Origin: W11650 sp041844915 | GTDB taxonomy: Bacteria; Bacillota; Clostridia; Lachnospirales; Vallitaleaceae | Reading direction: 5' to 3' | Assembly: GCA_041844915.1 (NCBI GenBank) | Contig: JBGZBY010000106.1 | Coordinates: 1 to 42,356, forward strand | Length of the DNA: 42,356 nucleotides | Shown: piece after piece, positions 34,241-42,340 of the stretch | Layout of the letters: each line of letters starts with the position of its first letter | Position numbering within the stretch: position 1 is the first letter of the stretch | The notes under the pieces: model-generated | Seen by the model: only the letters and a program-made list of their open reading frames with translations | What the model was told of the DNA's origin: nothing | Databases searched by the model: none | Program-made: the position numbers and the translations under genes

Positions 34241-35416
34241 GTGAATTCGACATTTATCCCTTTATCAGTACCCAATTTAAAAGGAAATGAATTGAAATAT
34301 GTGACCGAAGCGGTGACCGGAGAATGGGTTTCTACTGCGGGCTCCTTTGTAAGCGCCTTTGAAGAAAAAATAGCGGCTTATCTGGGAGCGAGCGGGGCGG
34401 TTGCCTGCCAGAGCGGCACGGCAGGGCTGCATGTGGCCTTGCAGCTTTGCGGAATCGGGGAAGGTGACGCGGTAATCGTACCAACTCTAACCTTTATTGC
34501 AGCGGTAAATCCGGTGAAATATCTGGGTGCGGAGCCGATTTTTATGGATTGCGACGACAGCCTATGTATGGATATGGAGAAGCTGGAGCGTTTTTGTCGT
34601 GAGGAATGCGAGCTCTCTGACGGGGTTTTGACCGATCGGCAGACGGGCAGGGTGATTCGGGCGATCGTGCCGGTACATATTTTTGGAAATCTGGCGGATA
34701 TGGAGAGTTTGATGCGGATCGCCGAAACCTATCAACTAAAGGTGGTAGAGGATGCGACGGAAGCTTTGGGGAGCCGCTTTTTAAGTGGACGCTATGCCGG
34801 AAAATATGCCGGTACGATTGGTGATTTTGGGGTGTATTCCTTTAACGGCAACAAGATCATCACCACCGGCGGCGGGGGCATGATTGTGGCTCGTCGGGAA
34901 GCGGACAGCAGCCATGCCAAGCATTTGACTCAGCAGGCAAAATCAGACGAAATCCGCTTTGAGCATGATGAGATCGGCTACAATTACCGCATGACCAATT
35001 TGCAGGCGGCGCTGGGATTGGCGCAGCTGGAACAGCTGGAGAACTTTATCTGTCGAAAAAAAGAAAATTATGAACTTTATCGGGAGGGAATTGCGCAGTT
35101 GGACGGGCTGGAGCTTTTGCACTTTCAAGCCGATATTCGTCCGAATTATTGGTTCTACTCCCTGTACCTTGGCGATGCGTTTCCGCTCAGCAGAGAGGAA
35201 CTGATGCAGCGCTATGCGGAGCAAAGGATACAGACCAGACCGATTTGGGGGCTGATTCATCAGCAAAAGCCATATTGGGGGAGTCGCAGCTATCAGATCG
35301 AAAAAGCCGAGGTCTATCGCAGCCGCGTTTTAAATTTGCCGTGCAGCTCCAATTTGACCGCAGAGGATGTGCGGCGGGTGTTGCAGGTGCTGAAGGAAAT
35401 TGGGCAAAGAGAATAG
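34241..35416 (+). CDS. legC: LegC-type PLP-dependent sugar aminotransferase
   Basis: A 391-residue DegT/DnrJ/EryC1-family enzyme that aminates the 4-keto sugar made by LegB. SGTAGLHVALQLCGIG holds the PLP-phosphate loop, VEDATEALGS the PLP-ring Asp, and SFNGNKIITTGGGGM the Schiff-base Lys205. YNYRMTNLQAALGLAQLEQL is also conserved. I chose GTG 34241, which has GGAAGGGGGG about eight bases upstream and matches the family start. An ATG at 34217 would add eight residues and would place the ribosome site inside the gene. The family is longer at the N-terminus than ArnB, as here (NSTFIPLSVPNLKGNE). Confidence 0.9.
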   Translation: MNSTFIPLSVPNLKGNELKYVTEAVTGEWVSTAGSFVSAFEEKIAAYLGASGAVACQSGTAGLHVALQLCGIGEGDAVIVPTLTFIAAVNPVKYLGAEPIFMDCDDSLCMDMEKLERFCREECELSDGVLTDRQTGRVIRAIVPVHIFGNLADMESLMRIAETYQLKVVEDATEALGSRFLSGRYAGKYAGTIGDFGVYSFNGNKIITTGGGGMIVARREADSSHAKHLTQQAKSDEIRFEHDEIGYNYRMTNLQAALGLAQLEQLENFICRKKENYELYREGIAQLDGLELLHFQADIRPNYWFYSLYLGDAFPLSREELMQRYAEQRIQTRPIWGLIHQQKPYWGSRSYQIEKAEVYRSRVLNLPCSSNLTAEDVRRVLQVLKEIGQRE

Positions 35417-35462
35417 AAGCGGACAAAAAGGATATTTTTGACAGGCAGGGCAGGAGGAAGGA

Positions 35463-36509
35463 ATGAATTTAAGGGATTTTTTGATTCCGGAGAGCTTTCG
35501 CATTATTGACGCGATGCAAAGATTGGATGTTCTTGGGAAAAAAACTTTATTTTTGGAGAAGGACGGAAGGCTTTTGGCGACTTTGACGGACGGCGATGTT
35601 CGTCGCTGGATTTTAAAAAACGGAGATTTACAAAGACCGGTAAAGGAAGCAGCCAATTACAAGCCCAAATGGCTTTTTACAGAGGACAGGAAGCTGGCGC
35701 AGAGAAAGCTGCGGGAGTGGCAGGTTGACGCAATTCCCATGTTGAACCAAGAACGCCGGATTGTCGGTATTTTTTTGCGAAACAATGAAGAAATTCGCTC
35801 CGGTGATCGGCTGAAACTTCCAACCGTCATTATGGCGGGGGGCTTCGGTACCAGACTTTATCCTTATACCAAAATCCTGCCAAAGCCGCTGATTCCGATT
35901 GGGGAAATTCCGATTGCCGAGCATATTATCAATCGCTTTCGCAGCTTTGGCGTTGACCAGTTTTATCTGGTGGTCAATCATAAGAAAAATATGATTAAGG
36001 CGTATTTTAGCGAATCGGCAAAGGATTATCGGCTTGACTATGCGGAGGAGGAAAAGCCGCTGGGAACTGGTGGAGGCTTAAGCCTTTTGCAGGGGAAAAT
36101 CCAAAGCAGCTTTTTTTTGACCAATTGCGATATTTTGGTGGAAGCCGATTATGAGAGAATTTACCGTCACCATCGGGATTGCGGCAATCGGATTACGATG
36201 GTTTGTGCCAAGCAAAATATTAAAATTCCCTATGGCGTGATTGAAACGGATGAAAAAGGGGGCATCCTTTCCATGAAGGAAAAGCCGGAGATGTCCTTTT
36301 TGACCAATACAGGCTTTTATGTGGTTGAGCCGGAGGTGATCGAGGAGCTGTCAAAGGATACTCCGATTGGTTTTCCGGAGATTATTGCCGCTTGGCAAAG
36401 CAAAGGCGAAAGAGTCGGAACCTATACGATAGAGGAAAAGCAATGGCTGGATATGGGACAAATTGAGGAAATGGAAAAGATGATGACCGAATTGGAGATT
36501 AGGGAATAG
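35463..36509 (+). CDS. ptmE: CBS-domain sugar-1-phosphate nucleotidyltransferase (PtmE-like)
   Basis: A 348-residue protein with two CBS motifs at about residues 10-115 (LLATLTDGDVRRWIL, VDAIPMLNQERRIVGIF) and a nucleotidyltransferase domain from about 120 on. The latter shows VIMAGGFGTRLYPYTKILPK, NCDILVEADYE and NTGFYVVEPEVIEEL. This fusion is typical of PtmE, which in Campylobacter makes GDP-glucosamine for legionaminic acid. It also rules this gene out as the CMP-sugar synthetase LegF, which has another fold pattern. GGAGGAAGGA precedes the ATG. The CBS part may sense nucleotides. Confidence 0.86.
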   Translation: MNLRDFLIPESFRIIDAMQRLDVLGKKTLFLEKDGRLLATLTDGDVRRWILKNGDLQRPVKEAANYKPKWLFTEDRKLAQRKLREWQVDAIPMLNQERRIVGIFLRNNEEIRSGDRLKLPTVIMAGGFGTRLYPYTKILPKPLIPIGEIPIAEHIINRFRSFGVDQFYLVVNHKKNMIKAYFSESAKDYRLDYAEEEKPLGTGGGLSLLQGKIQSSFFLTNCDILVEADYERIYRHHRDCGNRITMVCAKQNIKIPYGVIETDEKGGILSMKEKPEMSFLTNTGFYVVEPEVIEELSKDTPIGFPEIIAAWQSKGERVGTYTIEEKQWLDMGQIEEMEKMMTELEIRE

Positions 36510-36737
36510 CGTTTCCCTTTTCCTGCCGAACAATCCTTGTTAGCAGGAAGCGATACAGGTGTTTCCAAAAGGAGTGTTGGGAAGCGGCGCAGAAGTAGGA
36601 AGGCGAGCGCTGCGGCAGAATGGGAAAAAGGTCAGAGAGGGCTTGAAGCGGAATGGAAAAGGGGAGAACGGCGGAAATAAGAGAAAACGCGGAAAAAATA
36701 AAAAATCATGAAGCGCTGACAGAACGGGGGCATAGGG

Positions 36738-37403
36738 ATGAAATGGAAGGGTTTGCCGGTGGCTATTTTTGGAACGGGCGATGTTTCAAGGGAATTGATT
36801 TATTTGATAGAAGAAATTAATTCTGCCTGCCGCCAGCCGGTGTATCAGGTGCAGGGGCTGATTGCCGAAGGGGAACAGGAAGACAGCGACTTGGATGGCT
36901 ATCCGGTGTTGTCCGAGAGCAAATTTTGGGAATGGGCGGAAGGCTTTGCTATATTGGGAGTGGCGATTCCAATGGGCAGTCCGGCAGTTAAGAGGAAAAT
37001 TTATGAGAAAATAAAGGGGATTCCCAAGCTGGTGTATCCCAATTTTGTGCATCCCTCTGTCAATTTGCGAAATGCTCGGCTGGGCATGGGCAATGTGATT
37101 CAGGAAAAGGTAAGCATATCGGTCGGCGTATTGCTTGGAGATTTTAATCTTCTTAATTATGGCGCCTTTTTGGGGCATGATGCGGAAATCGCGAATTTTA
37201 CGGTGATAAATCCCGAGGCCAGACTTTGCGGTCGGGTAAAAGTTGGCGGAGAGGTGCTGATCGGCGTTGGGGCAACGGTTCTGCAAAACCTGAAAATTGG
37301 GGAAAAATCCGTTGTGGGAGCCGGAGCGGTTGTGCTTGGCGACGTGCCGGAGCAGCAGACAGTTGTCGGAGTGCCGGCGACAGCGAAGGGAGCAAGAGAA
37401 TGA
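36738..37403 (+). CDS. NeuD-type sugar O/N-acetyltransferase (LegH role)
   Basis: A 221-residue protein. An N-terminal Rossmann-like part (LPVAIFGTGDVSRELIYLIEE) binds the substrate, and a C-terminal left-handed beta-helix of hexapeptide repeats binds acetyl-CoA (HPSVNLRNARLGMGNVIQEK, NYGAFLGHDAEIANFTVI with the catalytic His, VGVPATAKG). This is the NeuD/PglD layout. In this cluster the likely job is N-acetylation at C4 of the aminated sugar, i.e. LegH. NeuD-like O-acetylation of the finished nonulosonate is an alternative. The stop overlaps the legI start (ATGA), so the two are coupled. A 228-base purine-rich spacer precedes it. Confidence 0.85.
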   Translation: MKWKGLPVAIFGTGDVSRELIYLIEEINSACRQPVYQVQGLIAEGEQEDSDLDGYPVLSESKFWEWAEGFAILGVAIPMGSPAVKRKIYEKIKGIPKLVYPNFVHPSVNLRNARLGMGNVIQEKVSISVGVLLGDFNLLNYGAFLGHDAEIANFTVINPEARLCGRVKVGGEVLIGVGATVLQNLKIGEKSVVGAGAVVLGDVPEQQTVVGVPATAKGARE

Positions 37404-38395
37404 GAGATAAGGTGTTTATTATTGCTGAGGCCGGAGTAAATCACAATGGCGAGCTGGTGCTTGCCAAGCAGCTGGCGGATAAAGCCAAGCAGGCGGGCGC
37501 GGACGCAGTCAAATTTCAAACCTTCCGTACAGAAAATCTGGTTGCCGCGCATACGGCGCAGGCTGCTTACCAAACGGTGAATATTGGCAGAGAGGAAAGT
37601 CAAGCGCAGATGCTGCGCCGCTTAGAACTTTCCTATGAAGAGTTCCGGCAGCTACAGGAGTATTGTCGTCAAATCGGTATTTTGTTTTTATCGACGGCGT
37701 TTGATTTAGAAAGCGTGGATTTTTTAGCCTCACTGGATTTGCCGATTTGGAAGATTCCGTCAGGCGAGATCACCAATCTTCCCTATTTGGAAAAAATTGC
37801 CGCCTTGAAAAAGCCGATTATCCTATCAACCGGTATGGCCGAGCCGGAGGAAATCAAGGAGGCGCTGGAGATTTTGCGCAACGGACAAGAAATTATCGTG
37901 CTGCACTGCACAACCGAATATCCCGCTCCAGATGAAAGCGTCAATTTGCGGGCGATGCAGACTATGCGGCAGGAGTTGCAGCTGCCGATTGGATATTCCG
38001 ATCATACCGAAGGAATTGCCGTGCCGATTGCCGCGGTGGCAATGGGGGCGGTGGTTTTAGAGAAGCATTTTACCCTAGATAAAACTATGGAAGGACCCGA
38101 CCACAGGGCAAGCTTGGAGCCGCAGGAGCTGGCAGAGATGGTCAAGCAGGTGCGCCGGATAGAGCGCTGCTTGGGAAGCGGGGTCAAAGCGCCCACGGAG
38201 ATGGAGCTGGAAACGCGGCGGGTAGCGAGGAAATCCATTGTGGCGGCTAGGAATATTGCGGCGGGAGAAACATTTACTGAGCAGAACATTACGGTCAAAA
38301 GAGCAGGCGAGGGAATCAGTCCGATGAAATGGTATAAGGTGCTGGGCAGAACAGCCGCTAAAGATTTTGGCAGGGATGAACCGATTGAGTTGTGA
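37400..38395 (+). CDS. legI: N,N'-diacetyllegionaminate synthase (NeuB family)
   Basis: A 331-residue enzyme that condenses phosphoenolpyruvate with the 6-carbon sugar from LegG to form legionaminic acid. FIIAEAGVNHNGELVLAKQL, ADAVKFQTF, LSTAFDLESVDFL, IPSGEITNLPYL and YSDHTEG are the NeuB barrel motifs, and residues from about 275 form the SAF antifreeze-like domain (RKSIVAARNIAAGETFTEQN). Assignment to LegI over NeuB or PseI rests on the neighbours legB/legC/ptmE. The frame is open from 37226 inside the upstream gene; ATG 37400 has GGGAG at about nine bases and gives the standard start. Confidence 0.9.
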   Translation: MRDKVFIIAEAGVNHNGELVLAKQLADKAKQAGADAVKFQTFRTENLVAAHTAQAAYQTVNIGREESQAQMLRRLELSYEEFRQLQEYCRQIGILFLSTAFDLESVDFLASLDLPIWKIPSGEITNLPYLEKIAALKKPIILSTGMAEPEEIKEALEILRNGQEIIVLHCTTEYPAPDESVNLRAMQTMRQELQLPIGYSDHTEGIAVPIAAVAMGAVVLEKHFTLDKTMEGPDHRASLEPQELAEMVKQVRRIERCLGSGVKAPTEMELETRRVARKSIVAARNIAAGETFTEQNITVKRAGEGISPMKWYKVLGRTAAKDFGRDEPIEL

Positions 38396-38537
38396 AAAAA
38401 TGCTGCTTGTCGAAGCGCTTTTCGGGCTTTGCCGGAGGAGGTTTGAGGGGAGCATTGCTGCGTATGGAGAAGGCGGAGCAGGTTCCTGCGCGATGCGGAG
38501 AGAGCAAAGCGGAGCTTGAAATGGAAGCAGAAAAGAA

Positions 38538-39716
38538 ATGGGTAAAATTATGAAAAAAAGGATTTGCTTTTTAACGGCGACCAGAGCCGAATATGGACTA
38601 CTAAAGCCAATTATGGAAAAGGTGGCGGCAGATTCGGCGCTGGAGCTGCAAATATTGGCGCTGGGAATGCATTTATCTCCTGAATTCGGCTTGACCTACC
38701 GAGAGATTGAGCAGGACGGTCTGGTGATTACCAAAAAAATAGATACGCTGCTCAGCAGCGATACGCCGGCAGGAATCAGCAAGAGTATGGGCCTGACCAT
38801 GATTTCGGTGGCGGATGCCTTGACGGAGCTGGCGCCGGATATGGTGGTAGTCCTGGGCGATCGCTATGAAATCTTTGCGGCAGTCAGCGCCGCCTATACG
38901 CTGCAAATTCCGGTTGCTCATATTGCCGGAGGCGAGGTGACGGAAGGCGCCCTGGACGAGGCGTTTCGGCACAGCATCACCAAAATGAGCTGCCTGCATT
39001 TTACGGCGAACGAAGCTTATCGAAGGCGGGTTATTCAGCTGGGAGAAGCTCCGGAGACGGTTTTTGCTGTCGGAGATACCGGCGCGGAAAATATTCGCAG
39101 GCAGACTCTGATGAGTCGGGAGCAAATAGAGCAGGAGCTGGGAATAGCGCGAAAGCAGAGATATTTTTTGGTAACCTATCATCCGGTTACTTTGGAACAG
39201 GGGGATGCGGCGGCAGAGGCAGAGGAGCTGCTTAAGGCATGCGAAGCGTTTCCGGATATTTTATTGGTAATCACAAAAGCCAATGCCGATGCTGCCGGAC
39301 GGAGAATCAATCAAAAATGGGAGGAATATCAGGCGGAGCATCCCGACCGGATTCGGCTGTACTCATCTCTAGGCTTGATCCGCTATTTGAGTGCAATGAA
39401 ATACTGCGAAGCGGTTTTGGGCAATTCGTCCAGCGGAATTTTAGAGGCGCCGACCATGGGCAGACCATCGGTCAATCTCGGCAGTCGTCAGCAGGGTAGA
39501 CTGCGGGCGGAATCGGTGATTGACTGCCTGCCGCAGTCAGAAGAAATAAAAGCGGCAATTGCCAAAGCTTTGACTCCGGAGCATCAGGAAAAAAGCCGTT
39601 GCCGGCAAACTCCCTATGGACAGGGCAGGGAGGTATCGGATCATATCATCAAAGAAATAAAGCGCTTCCTGCAAACACCGCAGCACTCAAGAATAAAGCA
39701 CTTCTATGATCTATAA
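38538..39716 (+). CDS. legG: Hydrolysing NDP-sugar 2-epimerase of the legionaminate pathway
   Basis: A 392-residue NeuC-type enzyme that inverts C2 and removes the nucleotide from the NDP-diacetamido sugar, giving the substrate of LegI. RICFLTATRAEYGLLKP, VVLGDRYEIFAA, HIAGGEVTEGALDEAFRHS and the C-terminal GNSSSGILEAPTMGRPSVN are hallmarks. ATG 38550 is an alternative start four codons on; neither has a good ribosome site. It is the last enzyme gene of the locus, with 142 bases between it and legI. The CMP-activating enzyme LegF does not follow. Confidence 0.88.
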   Translation: MGKIMKKRICFLTATRAEYGLLKPIMEKVAADSALELQILALGMHLSPEFGLTYREIEQDGLVITKKIDTLLSSDTPAGISKSMGLTMISVADALTELAPDMVVVLGDRYEIFAAVSAAYTLQIPVAHIAGGEVTEGALDEAFRHSITKMSCLHFTANEAYRRRVIQLGEAPETVFAVGDTGAENIRRQTLMSREQIEQELGIARKQRYFLVTYHPVTLEQGDAAAEAEELLKACEAFPDILLVITKANADAAGRRINQKWEEYQAEHPDRIRLYSSLGLIRYLSAMKYCEAVLGNSSSGILEAPTMGRPSVNLGSRQQGRLRAESVIDCLPQSEEIKAAIAKALTPEHQEKSRCRQTPYGQGREVSDHIIKEIKRFLQTPQHSRIKHFYDL

Positions 39717-39717
39717 T

Positions 39718-39768
39718 CCCATCGCTTCCGAAGGAAGCGTAAGCCCCATCGCTTCCGAAGGAAGCGTA
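39718..39768. repeat. Two tandem copies of a small palindrome unit
   Basis: The unit CCCATCGCTTCCGAAGGAAG continues to 39741 and recurs 27 bases later (39745-39768). Each copy holds CGCTTCC-GAA-GGAAGCG, a perfect 7-bp stem with a 3-base loop (39723-39739 and 39750-39766). It begins right at the legG stop and may act as a 3' RNA structure. No T-run follows. Confidence 0.85.
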
Positions 39769-39864
39769 GGACAGGGCGACAGCGTTTAAAGTTTTTCCGA
39801 CCAAACAGGAAAAGGATGAATATCTGCCGGAGATAAAAGCACGGAATTTCTGCGCTCCCCTTTC

Positions 39865-39893
39865 TTGACTTTTGCAAAGCTCTGGGGTATGAT
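39865..39893 (+). promoter_or_regulatory. Sigma-A promoter of the ROK regulator
   Basis: TTGACT (39865-39870) and TATGAT (39888-39893) are 17 bases apart. A leader of about 150 bases runs to the ATG at 40041. I see no riboswitch in it. Confidence 0.7.
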
Positions 39894-40040
39894 GAAAATA
39901 GGAAAAAGAAAGAATTTATCAGGAAAAAATACGATTTTATATAAAGCATAGGTGTTTGATTCGCTTAAAAGACTGCATTAAAAAAATGAGGGAGCAACAC
40001 GCGGGACATACTGGAGAAGCAAAAGCAAGGGGAAATAAAA

Positions 40041-41276
40041 ATGAGCGGAGTACAAGGCAGAAATCTGGCAAAGCTAAAAAAACAGAATAAAGCAGCGATT
40101 AAAACGATATTATATCGACAGGCGCCGCTTTCCCGTGTCGAGATTGCCGAGCAGCTGGAGTTAACTCCGCCGACGATCACCAATATTGTTTCGGAGCTGA
40201 TACAGGAAGGGGTCGTTCAGGAGTTGCCGGCAGAAAGCGTTGCTCCTCAAAACCATGGCATTGGCAGAAAGCCGATCAACATTGATCTGGTACCGCAAGC
40301 CAGATTGGCGCTGGGCATTTCATTGGGCAGAGATATGACGCATTACTGCATTACCGATTTACGCGGAGCGCTTATTGTAAAGGGAACGCTTGAGGTCGTT
40401 TCGGAGGATTATGAAATCATGCGGCAAAGTCTGCTGGATCTGCTTTCGGAAATCCGGCAAAAGCATAGCTCCGAATGGGATCGCCTGCTGGGTATCGGTA
40501 TATCTATGCCAGGAATTGTGGATTCGCATGTAGGCACTTTGAAAAGTCTTGACGCGGAACGAGTCAGCTGGCGTGATCAGCCGCTTGCCGAGCATATCAA
40601 AAAAGAAACTGGTTTGCCGGTGGTGATTGAAAACAATGTCCGAGCAAGAACAAGTGCGATCAGTCTGTTTCATCCGGAGCTTTTGGGGGAATATTCGACC
40701 TTTGCCTTCTGTCATGTTGCATGGGGTATTGCCTGTCCCGTCGTGCTGGGCAATCGAAATTTTCGCGGCGAGGATGCCGCTGCCGGTGAAATAGGGAAAA
40801 TGATTCTTGATCCCAAAGGGCCGTCCACTGAAAAATATGGCAGGGCTGGAAGCCTGGAATCCCTGTCTAGTGTTCATGCTATTTTAGAGCGAGGGCGATC
40901 GGCCATGGAGCAGGGGGAAAGTCCTTATTTATCAAAAAAATGTTCCGCTCCGGATAAATTGACATTGGCTCAGGTGATGGATGCCCAGCTTTATGGGGAT
41001 CCGGTGATTTGCCGGATTTTAGAGCAGGCTATGTTTTTTCTGGGGATAGCGCTTGCCAATATTGTCGATTTTTTGAATCCGCATTTGATTTTTTTGAGCA
41101 GCCCTCTGTTCATGAATCCGCAGAATTTTAAAATGATAGAGGAAACGCTTCATCAATATGTTTTCCGTTCCAGCACCGAAGAATTAAGGCTGGTACAAAT
41201 TGATCTGGGCGAATACGGAGGAGCCATTGGAGCCGCCGCCCGCTGTATCGACCGTTACTTCGTAAGAGAAGCATAG
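40041..41276 (+). CDS. ROK-family transcriptional regulator lacking kinase and zinc residues
   Basis: A 411-residue regulator. Residues of about 10-70 are a winged helix (APLSRVEIAEQLELTPPTIT, EGVVQELPAE), and the rest is a ROK sugar-kinase-like domain (GIGISMPGIVD, WRDQPLAEHI, GIALANIVDFLNPHLIFLSS). The catalytic Asp of active ROK kinases (ENDAN) is Asn199 (ENNVRA). The zinc site is gone: the His of GEIGHM is Lys253, and the CxCGxxGC cluster reads STEKYGRAGS. It should therefore be a sugar-sensing repressor only, of the NagC/Mlc/XylR kind. It has its own promoter and a GGGG ribosome site. Its targets are unknown; the surface-sugar genes upstream are one option. Confidence 0.88.
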   Translation: MSGVQGRNLAKLKKQNKAAIKTILYRQAPLSRVEIAEQLELTPPTITNIVSELIQEGVVQELPAESVAPQNHGIGRKPINIDLVPQARLALGISLGRDMTHYCITDLRGALIVKGTLEVVSEDYEIMRQSLLDLLSEIRQKHSSEWDRLLGIGISMPGIVDSHVGTLKSLDAERVSWRDQPLAEHIKKETGLPVVIENNVRARTSAISLFHPELLGEYSTFAFCHVAWGIACPVVLGNRNFRGEDAAAGEIGKMILDPKGPSTEKYGRAGSLESLSSVHAILERGRSAMEQGESPYLSKKCSAPDKLTLAQVMDAQLYGDPVICRILEQAMFFLGIALANIVDFLNPHLIFLSSPLFMNPQNFKMIEETLHQYVFRSSTEELRLVQIDLGEYGGAIGAAARCIDRYFVREA

Positions 41277-41338
41277 CATGGTTTTTCCAAAGGGAAAAGC
41301 TGATAAATATGGTAAAAGGCCAAACAAACAGGAAATAG

Positions 41339-41569
41339 CCAGTTCGATTTTTCAGACAGCAGGAGGTCGGTTCTTACAACGGCGGTGATTTGAATTGGGA
41401 ATAGGGTGGGGTATTTTACTATGACTTAGAGCGAATATGGATATCAGGCATTGGTATTGCTTGGGATGAAAAATTAAAAGCTGTAAAATAAAGTGTTGAG
41501 CATTATAAAAATAAATTTAGAATGCTGATAAGGGAAGAGGCTGAAAAATTTTCCTGTGTCAGTGGCTAA
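41339..41569 (+). pseudogene. Decayed gene fragment with two in-frame stops
   Basis: One frame reads like protein across two stops: FRQQEVGSYNGGDLNWE, TAG (41402), GGVFYYDLERIWISGIGIA and so on to AVK, TAA, SVEHYKNKFRMLIREE, ending at TAA 41567-41569. The composition is protein-like and there is no good start. I do not recognise the source. It could be the remains of a short accessory gene. The stretch 41277-41588 holds nothing else I can name. Confidence 0.4.
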
Positions 41570-41588
41570 AAAAAATTTAAAAAAGGGC

Positions 41589-41616
41589 TTGACTTTTTTG
41601 GGGATTCTGGTATAAT
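41589..41616 (+). promoter_or_regulatory. Promoter of the tRNA operon
   Basis: TTGACT (41589-41594) and consensus TATAAT (41611-41616) are 16 bases apart, about 80 bases before the first tRNA. Confidence 0.8.
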
Positions 41617-41698
41617 GTTTTTTGTTGCCGGAAAAATAAAAGCATGGCGAGGCAGGCCACAAGCGTTTCGGTACCAAAATTGAATATTTTTTTCTTAT

Positions 41699-41770
41699 GC
41701 GCGAATGGCTCAGTGGTAGAGCATCGCCTTGCCAAGGCGAGGGTCGCGGGTTCGAATCCCGTTTCGCGCT
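41699..41770 (+). tRNA. tRNA-Gly (GCC anticodon)
   Basis: A 72-base cloverleaf: acceptor GCGCGAA pairs with TTCGCGC, the anticodon loop is CTTGCCAAG, and the T-loop is GGTTCGAATCC. The discriminator is T, and CCA is not encoded. It reads GGC and GGT codons. Confidence 0.95.
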
Positions 41771-41776
41771 TTTTCT

Positions 41777-41848
41777 TGGGCATTAGCCAAGCGGTAAGGC
41801 ACAGGACTTTGACTCCTGCATTCACTGGTTCAAATCCAGTATGCCCAG
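41777..41848 (+). tRNA. tRNA-Gln (TTG anticodon)
   Basis: A 72-base cloverleaf six bases after tRNA-Gly: acceptor TGGGCAT pairs with ATGCCCA, the anticodon loop is CTTTGAC, and the T-loop is GGTTCAAATCC. The discriminator is G and CCA is not encoded. TGGG with a U1-A72 pair is typical for bacterial tRNA-Gln. Confidence 0.95.
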
Positions 41849-41864
41849 TATCAGAACGATGAAT

Positions 41865-41909
41865 AAAAAACCATTTTCTATGCACTTTATGCAAGGAGAT
41901 GGTTTTTTT
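41865..41909 (+). terminator. Rho-independent terminator of the tRNA operon
   Basis: AAAAAACCAT pairs with ATGGTTTTTT, with seven T on the 3' side. It lies 16 bases after tRNA-Gln. Confidence 0.85.
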
Positions 41910-41942
41910 ATTGCATAAAGGGAGTGCGGCGGTGAAGCGCCG

Positions 41943-42004
41943 CAAAAGGGATGACAAAGTTGGGCTGTATGGCAATCCTTGCGAGGCATTTCCCTATAAA
42001 TTCC
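41943..42004 (-). repeat. Dispersed repeat R1, copy B (inverted)
   Basis: The reverse complement of this stretch matches 29075-29135 nearly base for base (about five differences and one indel). It starts 34 bases after the tRNA terminator. The span 41849-42356 otherwise holds only the repeats listed below. Confidence 0.9.
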
Positions 42005-42080
42005 GGCTTATCTCTGCCTTAAGTGTGAGAAGGGATATTCCTGGTTTTTAATCAAATTCTAATCTGATTCCGCAACTAGA

Positions 42081-42216
42081 GGTTTGCCCTTTCTTCATCT
42101 TTCTTTTAATCACTCTTTCTCTTTATGGTTTGCCATTTTCCATCTTCCTTTTAATTGCTCTTTCTCTTTACGGTTTGCCCCTTTTTCATCTTCCTTTTAA
42201 TTACTCTTTCTCTTCA
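42081..42216. repeat. Three tandem copies of a 45-46-bp unit
   Basis: Units start at 42081, 42127 and 42172, each with GGTTTGCC, a pyrimidine-rich CATCTTCCTTTTAATT-like middle and CTCTTTCTCTT. The strand bias (almost only C and T) is striking. A 60-codon frame across it has no gene features. Confidence 0.9.
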
Positions 42217-42219
42217 CTG

Positions 42220-42285
42220 TCGAACGCAAATCCCTACGGGATTTTCTGCCTCTCGGTGTTGACAAATCAGTCGCTAAGGCAAACC
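42220..42285 (-). repeat. Dispersed repeat R2, copy B (inverted)
   Basis: The reverse complement matches 29262-29326: GGTTTGCCTTAGCGACTG against GGTTTGCCTAGGCGACTG, and so on through CAGAAAAT to TTCGA. It begins four bases after the last 45-bp unit. Confidence 0.85.
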
Positions 42286-42340
42286 CTCGCACATGCCTTA
42301 AGGCAAAGATAAACCTATGTTCACAAAGCATGTGCTAGGG
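42284..42340. repeat. Imperfect inverted repeat between two R2 copies
   Basis: CCCTCGCACATGC (42284-42296) pairs with GCATGTGCTAGGG (42328-42340) with one mismatch. It links the full R2 copy to the partial one. Confidence 0.65.

Noticed and set aside
36520..36551. Stem TTCCTGC/GCAGGAA after ptmE as a terminator
   Set aside because: A 7-bp stem with no T-run, and the operon seems to continue into the acetyltransferase gene.
37226..37399. Upstream extension of legI
   Set aside because: It lies fully inside the acetyltransferase gene in another frame and reads as a shadow; the coupled ATG at 37400 is the proper start.
42081..42216. Possible CRISPR array
   Set aside because: The units are contiguous with no unique spacers, and no cas genes are present.
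42130..42312. 60-codon plus-strand frame at the window end
   Set aside because: It spans the pyrimidine-rich tandem repeats and R2, has no ribosome site and no protein-like pattern.
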